From contig NW_026570234.1 of NCBI RefSeq assembly GCF_019649055.1, positions 558,001 through 622,000 of the forward strand: a DNA stretch of 64,000 nt, in the 5' to 3' direction. The notes below the pieces were generated by a model. It was not told where the DNA came from and ran no database searches. It worked only from the letters and a program-made list of their open reading frames with translations. Positions within the stretch are counted from its first letter, which is position 1; each line of letters opens with the position of its first letter. Shown piece by piece: positions 1 to 12,200 of the stretch. A program made the translations under genes and the position numbers. The stretch comes from Paramacrobiotus metropolitanus (taxonomy: Eukaryota; Tardigrada; Eutardigrada; Parachela; Macrobiotidae).

Positions 1-2855
1 CTGAACCATTTCCGCGAAATTCTGCAGATCGGAAATCGAAGGGAAATAAACCGAAATTTGTAGGAGACAGCGCGTTAGTCTCGGACAGGGCCGGATTTTC
101 AGTACAAAAACTGGTGTGAAAATTCCAAAAATGCCAGGGAAACACTGGATACGGGGATATGAGTGGCCAGCTGATCTCTGTTTGCGTCCAGCTGTCAGAT
201 ACTGTGCTCGGAGTAGGCTCCGTAGAAATTTCATCCGGGGGGCATTCTTTGAACAATTTCTGTAAATTACCTTCCTGAGTAAGTAAATTCCTGTTTTTGC
301 AATATCTGCAGTTTATCAAATCACGAACGCACAGGAAATCACAGCACTGTTACAATCACATCACAAACGCCATCGGTATTACGTGATCCGCGTTTGCCAT
401 TCTGGCTGGACTGGCCAGCAACTGTGGCGCTGTGGTGGGATGTCCTATTTCCGGGCTTTCCACATGCCGGTCATACAACGGAAGATTCATAGCAAAAATC
501 AATCCGCTGTTTGTAGCGCATTCTTGCAACCTTTTCACATGACTCTTAAAAAACAAACGAGATTCACAGTCAGTTGTTGCTTTAATTTTGAAGAACTATC
601 CAGTAACGGTTACTTAACAGACTTTAAAGGAAGCCGAACAGTGAGCAGTGCCGACATATTTAAACCCTCCAAAAGGGCTTCACACTCACTTCCACTTCCT
701 TCAGGAGTGTCAGCGGACTGTAAATCCTCTTTGCTGCTACCGGACTAACAGACGGTGACAGTTCAGCATATGCTTTTAAATAATTAACAACGGCGGAGAT
801 GCTTTGGATCTCGTATTGGCTCATGTTTGGACTTCGTCCTTTCAGCACAGCGGCGTATCGGCGCACGGCAAACCACAGCAAATCGCTGAAGAATGGATAC
901 CGTGTCGACTTCTTGACCTGAATTTGTCCAACTAAAATTAGTTTTTGCATTTTAATTAAATTTAATTCGTTTTTTGCTTGCCTTTAGCGTTTGCTCCAGT
1001 ATGGAAATGTCTATCTGCATTTCTCCATGTAGACTGTTAAGAAAATTTCCGCCAACAACAACAGAATCGTCCAACGTGTAAACAGCATGAATCCAGCCTT
1101 AAAAAAACATGCGCTACTGCACCAAATAGAACACCAATATATTATAAGATTATTTGTGCTTGTACAGAGTACATAAGATTCTAAAGCAGAATGTTTTTCT
1201 CTCAGTTCAAGAAAATTAATATTGCTTACCACTTGGCAACATTAGAGTATCGCCGGGTGATATTTCGATACGCTCGCATTCGTCCACTTCGTCGGCAAGA
1301 AATACAAGGTGTTGTCCAGAGCGTACCCATTGGGCGTACACGTTCCTGTTCTTTTCGGATGGTGGAATGACGAAAAAGATCTAAAACATAAACGAATACA
1401 CCATGTGCACACAAAACACATAATACAAGGAAAAAGAACAATATTATGGACTATGGCGTATAAATTAGTACAAAGTAGTACAAAATTTCGCTTGCATGCC
1501 TATCATATGGCTTATTAAACATCTACAAGAGCATTACCATTGCAATTTACCTTTTTGCCACTGAGGAGATGATACCAAACAGATGACCCACCAAAATCCT
1601 GTAAAAAAATAGATAATCTGAATTATTAATACGCAACAAACCAAATTCTTAAGTAATTTTACAATGTGAAAATCCGTAAAGCTGCCGGCTTTACTCATCA
1701 GAACATATTTCTGGGTTTTCGGATAAGAAAATGTATGATCCTGTTCTGAAGGGAGATCAGCTATCGGTGGCAGGAGATCACGTGGCCAAAGATTCGTGGC
1801 CCAATCTAGCTGACGAACCTGCCAATAACATCCAACGAATGTATTTCTACAAAAACCTGGCGGTCTCACAAATATTCTAACATGTCAATTGCGAACGGCA
1901 GAAATTATGGCGCTGCACAAAACATTGTCAACTATATCTACATGATGTGAACGTAAAAAATACCATGACCAATCAACGGTGATAAAATAAATATAATATG
2001 TACGGTCTTATGGCAATCGGCGGTGCAGTTGTTACAGTACCAGTAAAGGAGCGTCAATGAGATCGGTGAGGCGAGTATGGCTGACTTCCAGATCAATCAA
2101 ATTGTAGATCTTGGCCGAAATACGACCTCGAGGTAGAGAACGTTTTTCTCCACCGGTAAAGTATTCAACAAACTGACCAAGGGGCATCTGAATTCCTTCC
2201 TGCGAGGCGCAGTTGATCACCTCCACTCTACTCTTAAGACCTATCCAAAGTTATCCACAAAAATCAGTTAAGTATGCGACAAGATTATGTACGGTCTCAG
2301 CAGTTCTGACAACTTTTGGCAAATTCACAGCAACAAACCTGCAGCTTTTGCAACCACATCAGGAGTAAGGCCCTCTGGAATTCTGCAATGGAAAATTGCA
2401 AATAACCACGATGCCTTCTAGATAACCACGCAAAAATAACGATGCCGATTGCCGATCGTTGTATAGTCATACCTCATGCCAACTGGAGCACCGTTTGTGA
2501 ATACCAATGGCCAGGAAAATCCCTCTCGCAGAAGTTTATCCATTGTAAATTCTGAAAGAATATGCAGTGGCCAGTCACTACACCACATAAATTTGCATAC
2601 ATACTGTACTTCACAGAAGTATTGACAAAAGATAAATTATACGATAGATATTACTATTCTGTACTTACCTTGTGGAGAAATGTCCTTTATCATTGAATTT
2701 GTTGATTTTCGATCAAACCGCGGATCAAAAAGCCTTTCCAATACGGAATAACGAAAATATTCGTTCTCCACCAATAGAAGCGGATTTCCAGATTGCGATC
2801 CCGGGGGAACATTTCCGCTACAAACAAACTTCATCATCATAATATACACGGGCAT
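1..2855 (-). CDS. KDM2: KDM2/JHDM1-like JmjC histone lysine demethylase, 5' part (runs off the left edge)
   Basis: Predicted Fe(II)/2-oxoglutarate JmjC demethylase acting on histone H3 lysine in the nucleus. Exons on the minus strand lie at about 2855-2669, 2550-2480, 2385-2345, 2245-2037, 1827-1660, 1590-1550, 1385-1230, 1105-997, 913-690, 525-382 and 261-1. The JmjC domain shows TDFHIDFGG followed by SSVWYHLLSGKK, giving the iron-binding His and Asp, and GWIHAVYTLDDS, giving the second iron-binding His, so the site looks intact. Similarity to KDM2 (for example NLWPRDL, QKYVLMS, QWVRSGQ and a following YPFF...LLWF segment) is better than to PHF8/KDM7. The ATG at 2855 gives a 62-codon first exon that splices in phase, but an upstream exon is possible. 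One intron (about 996-914) appears to use a GC donor. The last exon stays open to base 1, so CXXC, PHD, F-box and LRR parts, if present, lie outside. Family is secure; exact ends are approximate. Confidence 0.85.
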
Positions 2856-4620
2856 GTTTGGGATTTAGCATCAAGTCTTCTTTACTTATTGTCAAGTTAT
2901 CAACCAGTGCATGCAGCAGCATCCGCTTGATTTGAGCAGTTAACACAAGCAGAACTGACCAGCGCCCAGCGGTCAAAACCTGATAGCGCTAGATGTAGTT
3001 ATACCCCACTGCCATTTTAAATCACTATACGATATTGATTCTGCTTTAAGTTATTTTGTAGATATCCGCGCCAGAAGAGTTGCGTAGGAGTTAGTAAATC
3101 GAAGCACTTTAACAAAATTTTGGTTGAAATGATCAAAAGCGCTTTTGTACCGAAAGCCAGTCAGGCACGATCACGTAGATTCAGTTGATGTAATGCCCGT
3201 TAACTTAACAAGCAGTGCTTCCAAAACTATTGTTTACATTTACGGCGTACTGCAGATGTCTGACTGGAGAATGAATTCACAAGTAAGTAAAACGCTACAG
3301 CATACGTGGAACACAAACCTTAGGTCGCTTTTTCAGCTTTGGACGTCGCGGCGGGAGGCGACTTTTCGTCTTGGAAACAGTAAAAAGACCCGATCTATCA
3401 GGCATTTTATGGATTTCTTACTTTAACTTTAAAGCATCCAGAAAAGGTCTCTAAGGAAATGTGTGCTCAAGCGCGAAACCACCTTGTCGCAGGAATAATG
3501 TACGACGGGAATTTCTGATGCTGATAAGCATGTGTGAATACAGGATCTGATGGAATACCAAGCCAGCCAAAAATGAAGGCATAATCAAAATGTCGACGAA
3601 GTCCACGTCTCATTAGGTTTACGCTACGGTAGCTCCGTATAGTATATCGCAGTTTGCCTACTGCCCCACTCCTCTCTAGTTCGGTTCCCTCGCCGCTGCG
3701 TCACATACTCAGAGAGAGAGAGACGCTTTTGTGTCCAGAAGCGAATTTGACAGGCTGTTTACTTTTCCACTGGTCAAGCCGCTTCCAGAGTGGAAGCCAC
3801 TTGTTCAACCCATCGAGATACAGTATGTGACTCATCGCACTGCTGTCCGGCAGTCGCCGGGCAGACGAGTGATAAACAAAATTTTTATCTACTGCATTAA
3901 TATTCTGTGCTAGCTATCAATAATGCGCTGCTTTCATGGATATTGTTTAACAGTTTTCGATTAGGGTCTTCGGTTACGGGCATTAAACGCTGAGAGTTTA
4001 AAATTCAAATATAACAAAAGTTTTCTTTAAATTTTGAAAACTGAAAAGTCAGTTTAAATAATACGGTAAAAACAGTGCTTTTATACGGTGCCTTTACCGT
4101 TTCGCTATAGCAGATTACTAGTAAACCCAATAACGCAGATCGAAGATTTGAATGTTCATTTTAAAATAAAGAATGTTAATAGGTGATCTTCCGTATTAAT
4201 AGTCCGTTTTTAATTTAAATCTATGGTAGCCGTTATTTTGGCCTGTCTCACAAAAAAATTTATTGAATTCCGTGGTGCGAAACCGGGTCGCTTTCACGAT
4301 GCAACAATGATGAACAAAAGTGTGTCGTTTCGGATGGTCGCCGTAACAATTGTCAAACATTACCAGAGTGAAAGAAAAGAAACCCCCTAACGAAGTTGAC
4401 ATCTTTAATTGCTTGTGTCATAATTAAGCAACTTCTCTATTCGAGCCTGCAGGAAGTGATCACTCTACAGTCACGTATATGTACGCAACGGTTGTTTTTT
4501 CAATAATCCTAATTCATTCTGCATCTGTCGAAGCGCGGTGTACATTAATCCACTACGAACAATAGATATACATAGTAATTTTTCGACTATATTTTTACAA
4601 TTGCTAGCAAAAGTGCAAAA
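2856..4620. other. Intergenic spacer between divergent KDM2-like and astacin-like genes
   Basis: This is presumably the shared 5' region of two genes transcribed away from each other. A short AG-rich simple repeat lies at about 3712-3722. Open frames of 60-93 codons occur (3145-3426, 3731-3913 on plus; 4196-4402 on minus), but none resembles a known protein or has a clear exon structure. I see no RNA gene. Confidence 0.5.
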
Positions 4621-7054
4621 ATGTTTGCTCAGAAAAATGTGCTGCTTATCTGTGTCAGTATATTTGCCTATTGTGGGATAACTGCTGCCGACAATTACGT
4701 GGATAAATCTTTGACGGGAAAGCTTTCCGTGCAAGTTGGTATAACTACTGCCATAGTACGAATGAAGCGAATTTAAAATAACAGACTTCAGTGATTCTAT
4801 GGTACTTCATAACAGATTAGTTATGGTCATTCTCGATTTGTCAGAACATTATAGGAGTGATTTAGTACTATTTAAATACGGTATTTTTAGCTCATAAGGG
4901 AGTTTAAATCTCTACACGGTCTACCGAATAATACACGTATACAAATTATACCGGCACGTATACACGTATACGTGCCGGCACGTATACACGTATACACGTA
5001 TTTATGCGCTCGTCCAGCTTACGCTGCATAAAGTTGTGTAAAGTGTATACTCGGTAGACCGTGTAGAGATTTAATGTACAATTAAATTTGGCATTTAATT
5101 ATGGTTAATTTACTTGAGCGGAAGTGATTCTTTTGTATTCTACTGGCGCTCATTGCTTAGCAACAGTCTTGTGGTGGGTTGTACTCCTGAAACGTGCATA
5201 CAGATTATTAAGTTATTCGAAGTTTCAGAACAGTTGCGGCTGCATCCTGAATTTATGTAGTTCTGGTTTGCATGGTTTTTTCTCCCGTTCCGCCCGCCCT
5301 ATGCGCGGAGGCTTTGTCATGCTAGCATCCCATGTGCAGTTTTGTTCATAATAAAGGGGAGGTTCGGCTTGCAAGGGATCGGTCTGATAGCCAGCACCCG
5401 CACACCTGATCGTGGGCATTCGGGGCTGCTATACAGAAAGGTTGAGCGCACGGGATGTGCCTCAATCACCGCTTCCCGCACAACCGGCATCTCAAAACGC
5501 CCAAACATGTCGCCGTCGCTGCCTTCGTACAATGAGCGAAAGAAAATTAAACTCCCTTATGAGCTAAAAATACCGTATTTAAATAGTACTAAATCACTAT
5601 AACGAGCGCGGTATGGAAACTGTTATTTTAGGTGATTCCAAACGGAAGTCTTCGCAAGATAGAGACATTTTTTGGCAGCCCCACAATATGGTTGAATGCA
5701 ACAGTGCCGGTTGCTTTTGCCGAGAATTTATCCGGTAAGTCATTTCTCTTTTTACAGTAAAGAACCGCACTAAAAGATTAACAAAACATTTGTAACGAAA
5801 CAAAAGCAAGAATGAAAAAGTGCGTGTACCAGTGCACGAAACTCTTTGTAAAGCGACGCTCACACAATTTCAGGCAACGAAACCAATGCACTCCTCGGGA
5901 AGCTGGAGTCCAAACCTGTCTCCGATTCCCAGTGAAGTCAAACGAAAAATTACACCTTGTTCACCAAAGGGCCGGCGTAAGTGCAAAATGAGCTCCGTTA
6001 GCCCAAAGGACGCTCAAATTACTCAATCGTTCTCGTTTACCCAGTATACTTATATTTATATATGTATTCCAGATGTGCTGCAAATGTCGGGATGCAAGGA
6101 AAGCGACAATATGTTTTCTTATCAAAAGGTACGTTTTACGTATATATATTATTTGTTCTGTTATAACAATACCCAATGCCTACAATAGAAGTACTGTCTA
6201 GTACTATCGTACTACAAGTACAAGTACACGACGTATCGATAGTTTTTGAACAACAACACACCAGGTACAACGCTGTTTTCAATATTAATAATATCATAAT
6301 AAATTTTTGTTATTTATCCATGCAGGCTGTTTCACGCCAGCTCGAGTAGCCCGACAACTAATGCACGTTCTAGGTAAGAACATCTGTGCTCTATGGTCTG
6401 GTTCGGTTTGAAATAATCTATGTTTCAAGAAAAAATTCTTTACAGTTATCTGTTTTCATCATTGTTCGTCAGTATCGATATAAGAAAAACGTAACGTACC
6501 CCAGAACATCGAAAGGAATATTTTACTGTACATTTTATTCTCTCTTAGGTGTATAGTTATAGCAGAGTACAGTATGCAATCTAATAATGCTTTGTAGGCT
6601 TTCACAGTGAGCTGAATCGCCCAGACCGGGACCAGTATATCGAGATCAACTGGCAAAACATTCGAACAGGTATAGTAGTAACCAAAACCAATTGGCCACG
6701 TAAAACGTTTTAAAAGTGCTTTTAATCAAAAAGCTGTGAGTTGAGTTACACAAAACAGCAGCCAGAACCAACATCGTTGCAGGGTTCGTGCGGAGCTTCT
6801 CGAAATATTTGCCGGAAGCATTCCTCACACTGGATTTTCCATTTGATTTTGAATCTGTCAGCCACTTCGATGGAAACAAATTCGCCAACGATCCTGATAC
6901 ATGGACCGTACGATCCAAAAGTGATCCCAACGAACATTTAGGCAGCTCCAATTCTTTTAGTGCATCAGACATGGCAAAGGTAAACAAAATTTACTGCCAG
7001 TCGCAGCTGGACAATTCAATATTTGGGCATTCGGGAATGAAAGCGGTCAGGTAA
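4621..7054 (+). CDS. Secreted astacin-family (M12A) protein with degenerate active site, probable pseudoprotease
   Basis: Seven exons (4621-4734, 5632-5734, 5874-5931, 6073-6128, 6326-6373, 6598-6669, 6783-7054) join in phase to a 240-residue protein. It opens with a signal peptide (MFAQKNVLLICVSIFAYCG). Astacin hallmarks follow in order: a WLNATVPVAF segment, a VGMQGKRQ segment, the zinc-site region, GFHSELNRPDRDQYIEINW, the Met-turn region (FESVSHF for the usual SVMHY) and a final SASDMAKVNKIYC. The zinc signature HExxHxxGFxHE reads RQLMHVLGFHSE: the first His ligand is Arg, the catalytic Glu is Gln and the third His ligand is Ser. No proteolysis is expected; a binding, decoy or regulatory role is inference. 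The donor of exon 3 (5932) is weak, so that junction is least certain. Intron 1 contains an inverted-repeat element. The gene ends 26 bp from the convergent DUS4L-like gene. Confidence 0.8.
4856..5598. mobile_element. Non-autonomous DNA transposon-like element with 52-bp terminal inverted repeats
   Basis: Bases 4856-4907 and 5547-5598 are perfect 52-bp inverted repeats, starting AGTGATTTAGTACTATTTAA when read inwards. The interior (about 640 bp) has no transposase-like frame, so this resembles a MITE or an internally deleted DNA transposon. No clear target-site duplication was found. It sits in intron 1 of the astacin-like gene, and identity between the arms suggests a recent insertion. A second, smaller inverted-repeat element lies inside it. 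Confidence 0.75.
4904..5074. mobile_element. Small nested MITE-like element flanked by TTAA
   Basis: Bases 4906-4927 and 5051-5072 form a perfect 22-bp inverted repeat (AAATCTCTACACGGTCTACC and its complement, plus two more bases), and both ends abut TTAA. A TTAA target is typical of piggyBac-type elements, so a piggyBac-related MITE is a reasonable guess. The centre (about 4935-5000) is packed with ACGTATAC units and near-palindromes around GTGCCGGCAC. There is no coding capacity. Confidence 0.6.
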
Positions 7055-7080
7055 TTCCATATTGTTCCATCTGTGCCGCT

Positions 7081-8758
7081 CTACTGGTCTGCAATTTTTC
7101 TGGATCGATGTGGAAATAATCCGTAATATACTGTACGACATCTTCTTTCTTCTGCAAATCGCTGAATCTGATTCGCTCAGATTTCGACAGTATTTTTTCC
7201 GTCATCCATATTAAATGATGGTGGAAAATGCGAAATGGACACGACGGATCTCTTTGATTAATCTGGAGCTAAACAAAAAATATTAATGTCACAGTAACTG
7301 TTATCAGTTCTAACACGGCAACCAAGAAAAATGCGCGTGAATTCGGTTCTGATGTACGAATTGTGGCTATGTTTTTAACATCGCGTTTCATGAGTTAAAC
7401 AAGCGATTTTAGCAACTTACCCAGTCTTCAACACATTCCACAGGTGTCACATCATAGCCAGAAAACAGAGCAGGATTAATCAAAACCCCGTTAGCCGACA
7501 TAACTCCATCAGCACCCGTTGCAGCCACACACCGATCAATATCTGCGTATGTTTTAATATCACCGTTAGCGAAAACGGGGATCCTGACGGCTTCTTTAGC
7601 AATCCGAATGGCATCCCAGTCTGCAGGCTCGTTTTTCTGCTTCAGTGTTCGTCCGTGAATGGTTATGAAAGAAACACCAGCCGCCTCGAGTTGCCGGCAT
7701 AAATCCACGGTTTTGCTTTGAAGCAAAAAGCTTCGAATAATTTTTTATTACGTGACAATTAATATTATTCACTAATACCGAAAATCTTTTCTACAAAACC
7801 TACGAGATATCCTCATTCACTCGAATCTTTATAGATTTCGTAAAACTAGTTTCCGGAACCCGGTTCCACAGCTGCCGCACCATATCTTGGATCAGTTCAG
7901 GTCGACTCAAAAGATATCCTCCAATCTTTTCTCCAATCGCCCACCTTAGAAATTATATCGTCAGCAACAAGGTTAACAACACAAATACCGGAAGGAGCTC
8001 ACTTCTGAGGGCATCCACAATTAACATCAATCCCGTCGCAAAGCCTATACGATAAATTTTACAAACAATCGAAATTCCTGGTGAAACTCACTGCACTATA
8101 ATCATTTGCTGAAAAAAACGAAATTAAATAATTTCCGCGCGCGTACCCAATTACATGTTCAGCTGCGTCCAAAAGAATTTCCGGTGAGCTAGCACCAAAC
8201 TGAACGATAAGCGGGAAATCATCTGTGAAAAAAGACATACTATGTGAACTTTACTACTATGCGAAAATTTCCGAAAACCGTACGGCGAAGACTGTCTACA
8301 CAAAACGATCGTTATTTTTTAAGACACACCGAGACACCACTCTCACTTTGATCAGTAGAAAAATCAGCATCGCGAGCCTTAGCAGACTTTCTGAAAGTAT
8401 CCGCAGTAATCATCGGGCTGAAAACCACGTCTGCCCCCCATTTTCGCATCAAATGTCGAAACTGCAATCTGAAAAATTGCGTATACGGTATGTCTCGAAA
8501 GATTTTCTGTGCCGTAACACAACCGGAAAACAAAAGTGTCTATCTAACAAGCAAAAGTGAAACTTCCGCACTGATCCCAAATACGATAATTTTTACAACG
8601 AAGCTCAAAAAAGCTGGTGTGGAAACTTGAAACTGATATGAAGAGCGGCCAGAAAATGCTGTGTTCACTTACTTGGAGTACCTCACCATGGGAGCGCAAA
8701 TCTTCAAAGGTTTCTTCTCGTCCAAAAGTTCCAGTACACCAGATCGTTTCATCCTCAT
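7081..8758 (-). CDS. DUS4L: tRNA-dihydrouridine synthase, DUS4L type
   Basis: FMN enzyme predicted to reduce uridine to dihydrouridine in the tRNA D-loop. Exons read: first exon 8758-8673 (KICAPMVRYSK), then about 8470-8350, 8224-8146, 8052-8006, 7946-7800, 7720-7420 and 7265-7081. Family hallmarks in order: APMVRYSK; FSPMITADTF then KARDADFSTDQ; FPLIVQFGAS; DGIDVNCGCPQKWA, with the catalytic Cys in NCGCPQ; TIHGRT; PVFANGDIK; ATGADGVMSANG; and a C-terminal HHHLIWMTEKIL segment. Length (about 300 residues) and order match DUS4L, so the gene looks complete. The ATG at 8758 is chosen because it begins the conserved N-terminal exon; an in-frame ATG two codons later is also possible. It is convergent with the astacin-like gene and divergent from the coiled-coil gene. 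Confidence 0.9.
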
Positions 8759-9252
8759 TTTATAGCACCACCGAAAGAACGAATGCAAATAACTGCTCTA
8801 GGAATTTAATGAAAGCAAAAGTTTGGCATTCGTACTCAGTGCGATTTCTAAATTTTTACAATTTTACCTAAAAATGGTACTGCGGATCGGGAAAAGATGT
8901 GTGCTCGGCGCTGTACGCTTGGGTTGTCGTTTCCCCTTTCCACGTTTTCAGCCAAACGGCATGCCATACACGGCGCTCAGTAATGATTGTCCTGCTGGCT
9001 ACTGGACTGTGGCGAATGTGAAAAACGTTTTTCGTGTTTCAGCTGTCTGTCAAAACTAGGTTTACTTCAGCTTTAACTTTTTTTTTCCCTGAATCGAAAA
9101 ACGTTTTTCGTGTTTCAGCTGTCTGTCAAAACTAGGTTTACTTCAGCTTTAACTTTTTTTTTCCCTGAATCGCATTTCCACTTTATTTTTTCGCATTGTT
9201 TTGAGTTGACTAACCACATTTTTTATTAAAAGCGTATCATTTGCGATTAAAA
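8759..9252. promoter_or_regulatory. Divergent promoter region between DUS4L-like and coiled-coil genes
   Basis: This 494-bp spacer separates two start codons pointing away from each other, so it probably holds both promoters. Its one distinct feature is a 76-bp tandem duplication, listed separately. No TATA box or other core element is clear enough to call. Confidence 0.5.
9020..9171. repeat. Perfect 76-bp direct tandem duplication
   Basis: Copies 9020-9095 and 9096-9171 are identical, each beginning GAAAAACGTTTTTCGTG, itself a short inverted repeat, and ending in a T9 run followed by CCCTGAATC. Absence of any difference points to a very recent duplication, or possibly an assembly artefact. 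It lies 80 bp upstream of the coiled-coil gene start and may alter promoter or 5' UTR sequence. Confidence 0.9.
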
Positions 9253-12200
9253 ATGCTGCAGATCGAACAGGATCGTGCTGAAACTGCCGAACAAGTTGCG
9301 GAGCAGTTCGACGTGGAACCTGTCGTAGCTGACATCATGCTAGCTGAGGTTGATCATCACCTGGTACAGCTTGAAAACTGGTACGAAAAGTGGCAAAAAC
9401 TCAAAGACCGAAAGGTATGCAGTGTCGGACTTAACTTGTAGACACAAATACTCGCCGTTTAAAGGACGGCACCAGCTGCGTTTTTCGGTTTGCAGGGAGC
9501 TGACCTTACTCGCGGTCAGCAGAAATATGCGGCCATGCTGCAGGAACTGGAGCGCTCAGAAGGTGAAAAACTGAAACTGGAAACGACACTGCACAATGAA
9601 ATCCATTACCGTGACCAGAGCGGGACAAGGTACCAAACCTTAAATTAAACTTCTTCCAAAGGCAACTGCTGCCTACGCGATCTGGTGCCCCGTCTGGTTA
9701 TTTATTATAGTGTTTAATAATCCTAGCCTTTCCCGTATTGTAGAATGGATAAAGTTCGTCAAAGACTGGATGTTCTCATCGAGGATGTGGATTGCCTGTC
9801 GGATGTTATTCAGCAGTGTAAGTGGCCAAAAACCCGGAGTGTGATGAGAGAGGACTGATAATCACTGTACTGTCTGTACACAGTACAAGTAAGCAAATTT
9901 TATGGTTATACATGATAAATCAGCTCAAGTTAGAGCGAACTAACGTCTATATAACTAATAATTTTTTCATTTGACATTATTCTAATTAACATGAGCTTAT
10001 CGCAAGAGACTGTAAGTCGCGTACGGAAATAAGGTTTGCAGGTACAGATAAAGTAATTTAACGAAATTTACTGCATGCCCTTGGATTAGTCCTATTCGTA
10101 CGTTGCTTAATATCCCTGTCCAGTTAACAACTCTTTCGTCCCTTCGGTTGTGTCTTGCTGTAGTGAAACATGAGTTACATTTAAATTATGCGATTGTATG
10201 TATTTAAATAATTTTCGTCCCATGTGCTTTTTTGAACCATTGTTTTGGATGTTTTCAATTCTGTGTGGTTCTGTTAGATGACCTAGGTAAAGAAGCGGTC
10301 GAAAAAAACAATGCCTCCCGTCAGGAAAAGCAAAAGGTTTGCTTTCAATTGTACTTGCATTTTTCCTGAATTTTTCATTATTTCTTGCAGTCATGTAGCC
10401 ATTATTTACATGGGTCATTACTTTTCAGCAACTACTGTTTTGGTACGAATCGGCAAAAAAAGATTTGGTCAAACTTGAAAAGCATCACAAAAATAAAGGT
10501 CAGTTTCACGCTCGACTTACTTGGCTTGTATCCTTTGTGGAGTTTTCGTTATTTTAGCCCGACAGAAAGAAGAAAGCCTCGTGAGTCTTGCAGCAGCGGA
10601 AGCGGATCTCAGGCTTGAAGTAGGCTATAACTTTCGCTCAGTCGTTGGCATTTTCCCATTCGATAAGGAAAAGTGCTTTAATTGTTCAGCTGGAGACTCG
10701 CCGGAATTTCCTATCCCGACTCGAAATGGATTTAGCACGGTTGAATGAAGAGCAGAAAAAACAAGAAAGTGACAACACCGACAAAGCAGATGACATCGGT
10801 AACCGCAGTTTTGTTTTGTGTTCGAAATAGGCTGAGCTAGGTTGAATCGGTTTGCAAAACACTTAGGGCAAGCAAAAAGCAGCCTTTTGGAACTGCAAGT
10901 CCAACTGGAATGCTGCAAATCGGCTCTCAGCCTTGCGGAAAAAGAAGCGGAGGGAATATCTGTACGACTTCCTTTTATCTTATTTTAGCTTCTTCCTCTG
11001 GTTAAGTGTTGCCGTGTATACTTGTTTGTAGTCGGAACTGCAAGAAACCAAAACGGTACTTCAGTTACGTCGTGTGGAATATGAACAGCAACTGTGCAAC
11101 TTGATGGCTAAAGAATCAAAGTTATCTGCTCTTCGATCCAACTGGGAAGAAACCATTTTGTCAAAGCAAAAAGTAGTTGAAGACTTAGAAACAGCTGGAA
11201 AGTCATGCCAGACCCGGTCAGTTTAGTTTTAGTAATTTGTTAGTAATTTTATTTTTAATTTTAAGATTAAACTGGCTTCCGTAAAGTTAAGGTAGCCGTA
11301 TATTTAATCCTGGATTATGCAGTGTTGAGAAATTGTCGACGTGATTTGTGTCCTTATTTTCAGTCTTGATGCTTGGGAAGTCGAAAGAGTTCGTTTAAAG
11401 GGAACTTTGGCTGAACTGCAGCTGGAATATGGTATAATACAAAAACTGTCGTTGTGGTTGCATTAATTTGATGCTCTCTCTATTTAGGCAAGAAGGATGT
11501 TCACATTGCGGAATTGAAAGACCAACTTCAACTGCTCCAAAATGCAAATGTAATCGCTACGCTACAGTCTGTATGGTGTAGAGAATCCTATAATGGAAAT
11601 CCGACAAGTTGATGTCATTTAAATTGCGGTATCTTAATTTGGGTTACGCGCGCTTTTACGATTTTAGGAAAATTTCCGTGAAAAACATTTAACTGCTCAA
11701 GATCAGTTACGTTGTATTGGAGATGCTCGTGATTCCTTTGAGAAAGCATCGCAGGAGAAAAAGAACGAAATTTTGGTACGTACCAGTTCCATAACATTTT
11801 TATGTCTGCATTTCTCGAATCACGCTAGATGCAGGAGTAAGGTAGACACGGGCGTTGTCTGCGTGCACGGGTGACCCCGGTCACCGATCAAGAATTAAGA
11901 ACATTTTAAGCAGCCATTCAGTTTGAAAATGTTTTAGCTCCGGCGGTGTTTCCGGTGCAAGCAGAGTCGACCTTTTTAATTTTAATAAACTATTGGCAGG
12001 AAACTGTGAGCAAAGAAAAATCACTTCTTGAAAGTGCGCGAAACAAGAAGGACTTTCTGGCGAAGTTATGCAGTCTGAAAAGGGAAGAAGTCAGTTCGTT
12101 GCAGGTACATATATCCTTGACACAAATACTTGAGTATCTGATGTCCACATTAACTTCCTCGCATTTTAAAGCAGACATTATGCTTTTTAATAACAAATTA

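Noticed and set aside
1-2855. Assignment of the JmjC gene to PHF8/KDM7
   Set aside because: The segments around the second half of the JmjC domain and the following YPFF...LLWF region fit KDM2 better, and no N-terminal PHD finger precedes the JmjC exons.
3145-3426. 93-codon plus-strand frame upstream of the astacin-like gene
   Set aside because: No homology and no signal of an exon beyond one donor-like site; not in phase with the astacin signal-peptide exon.
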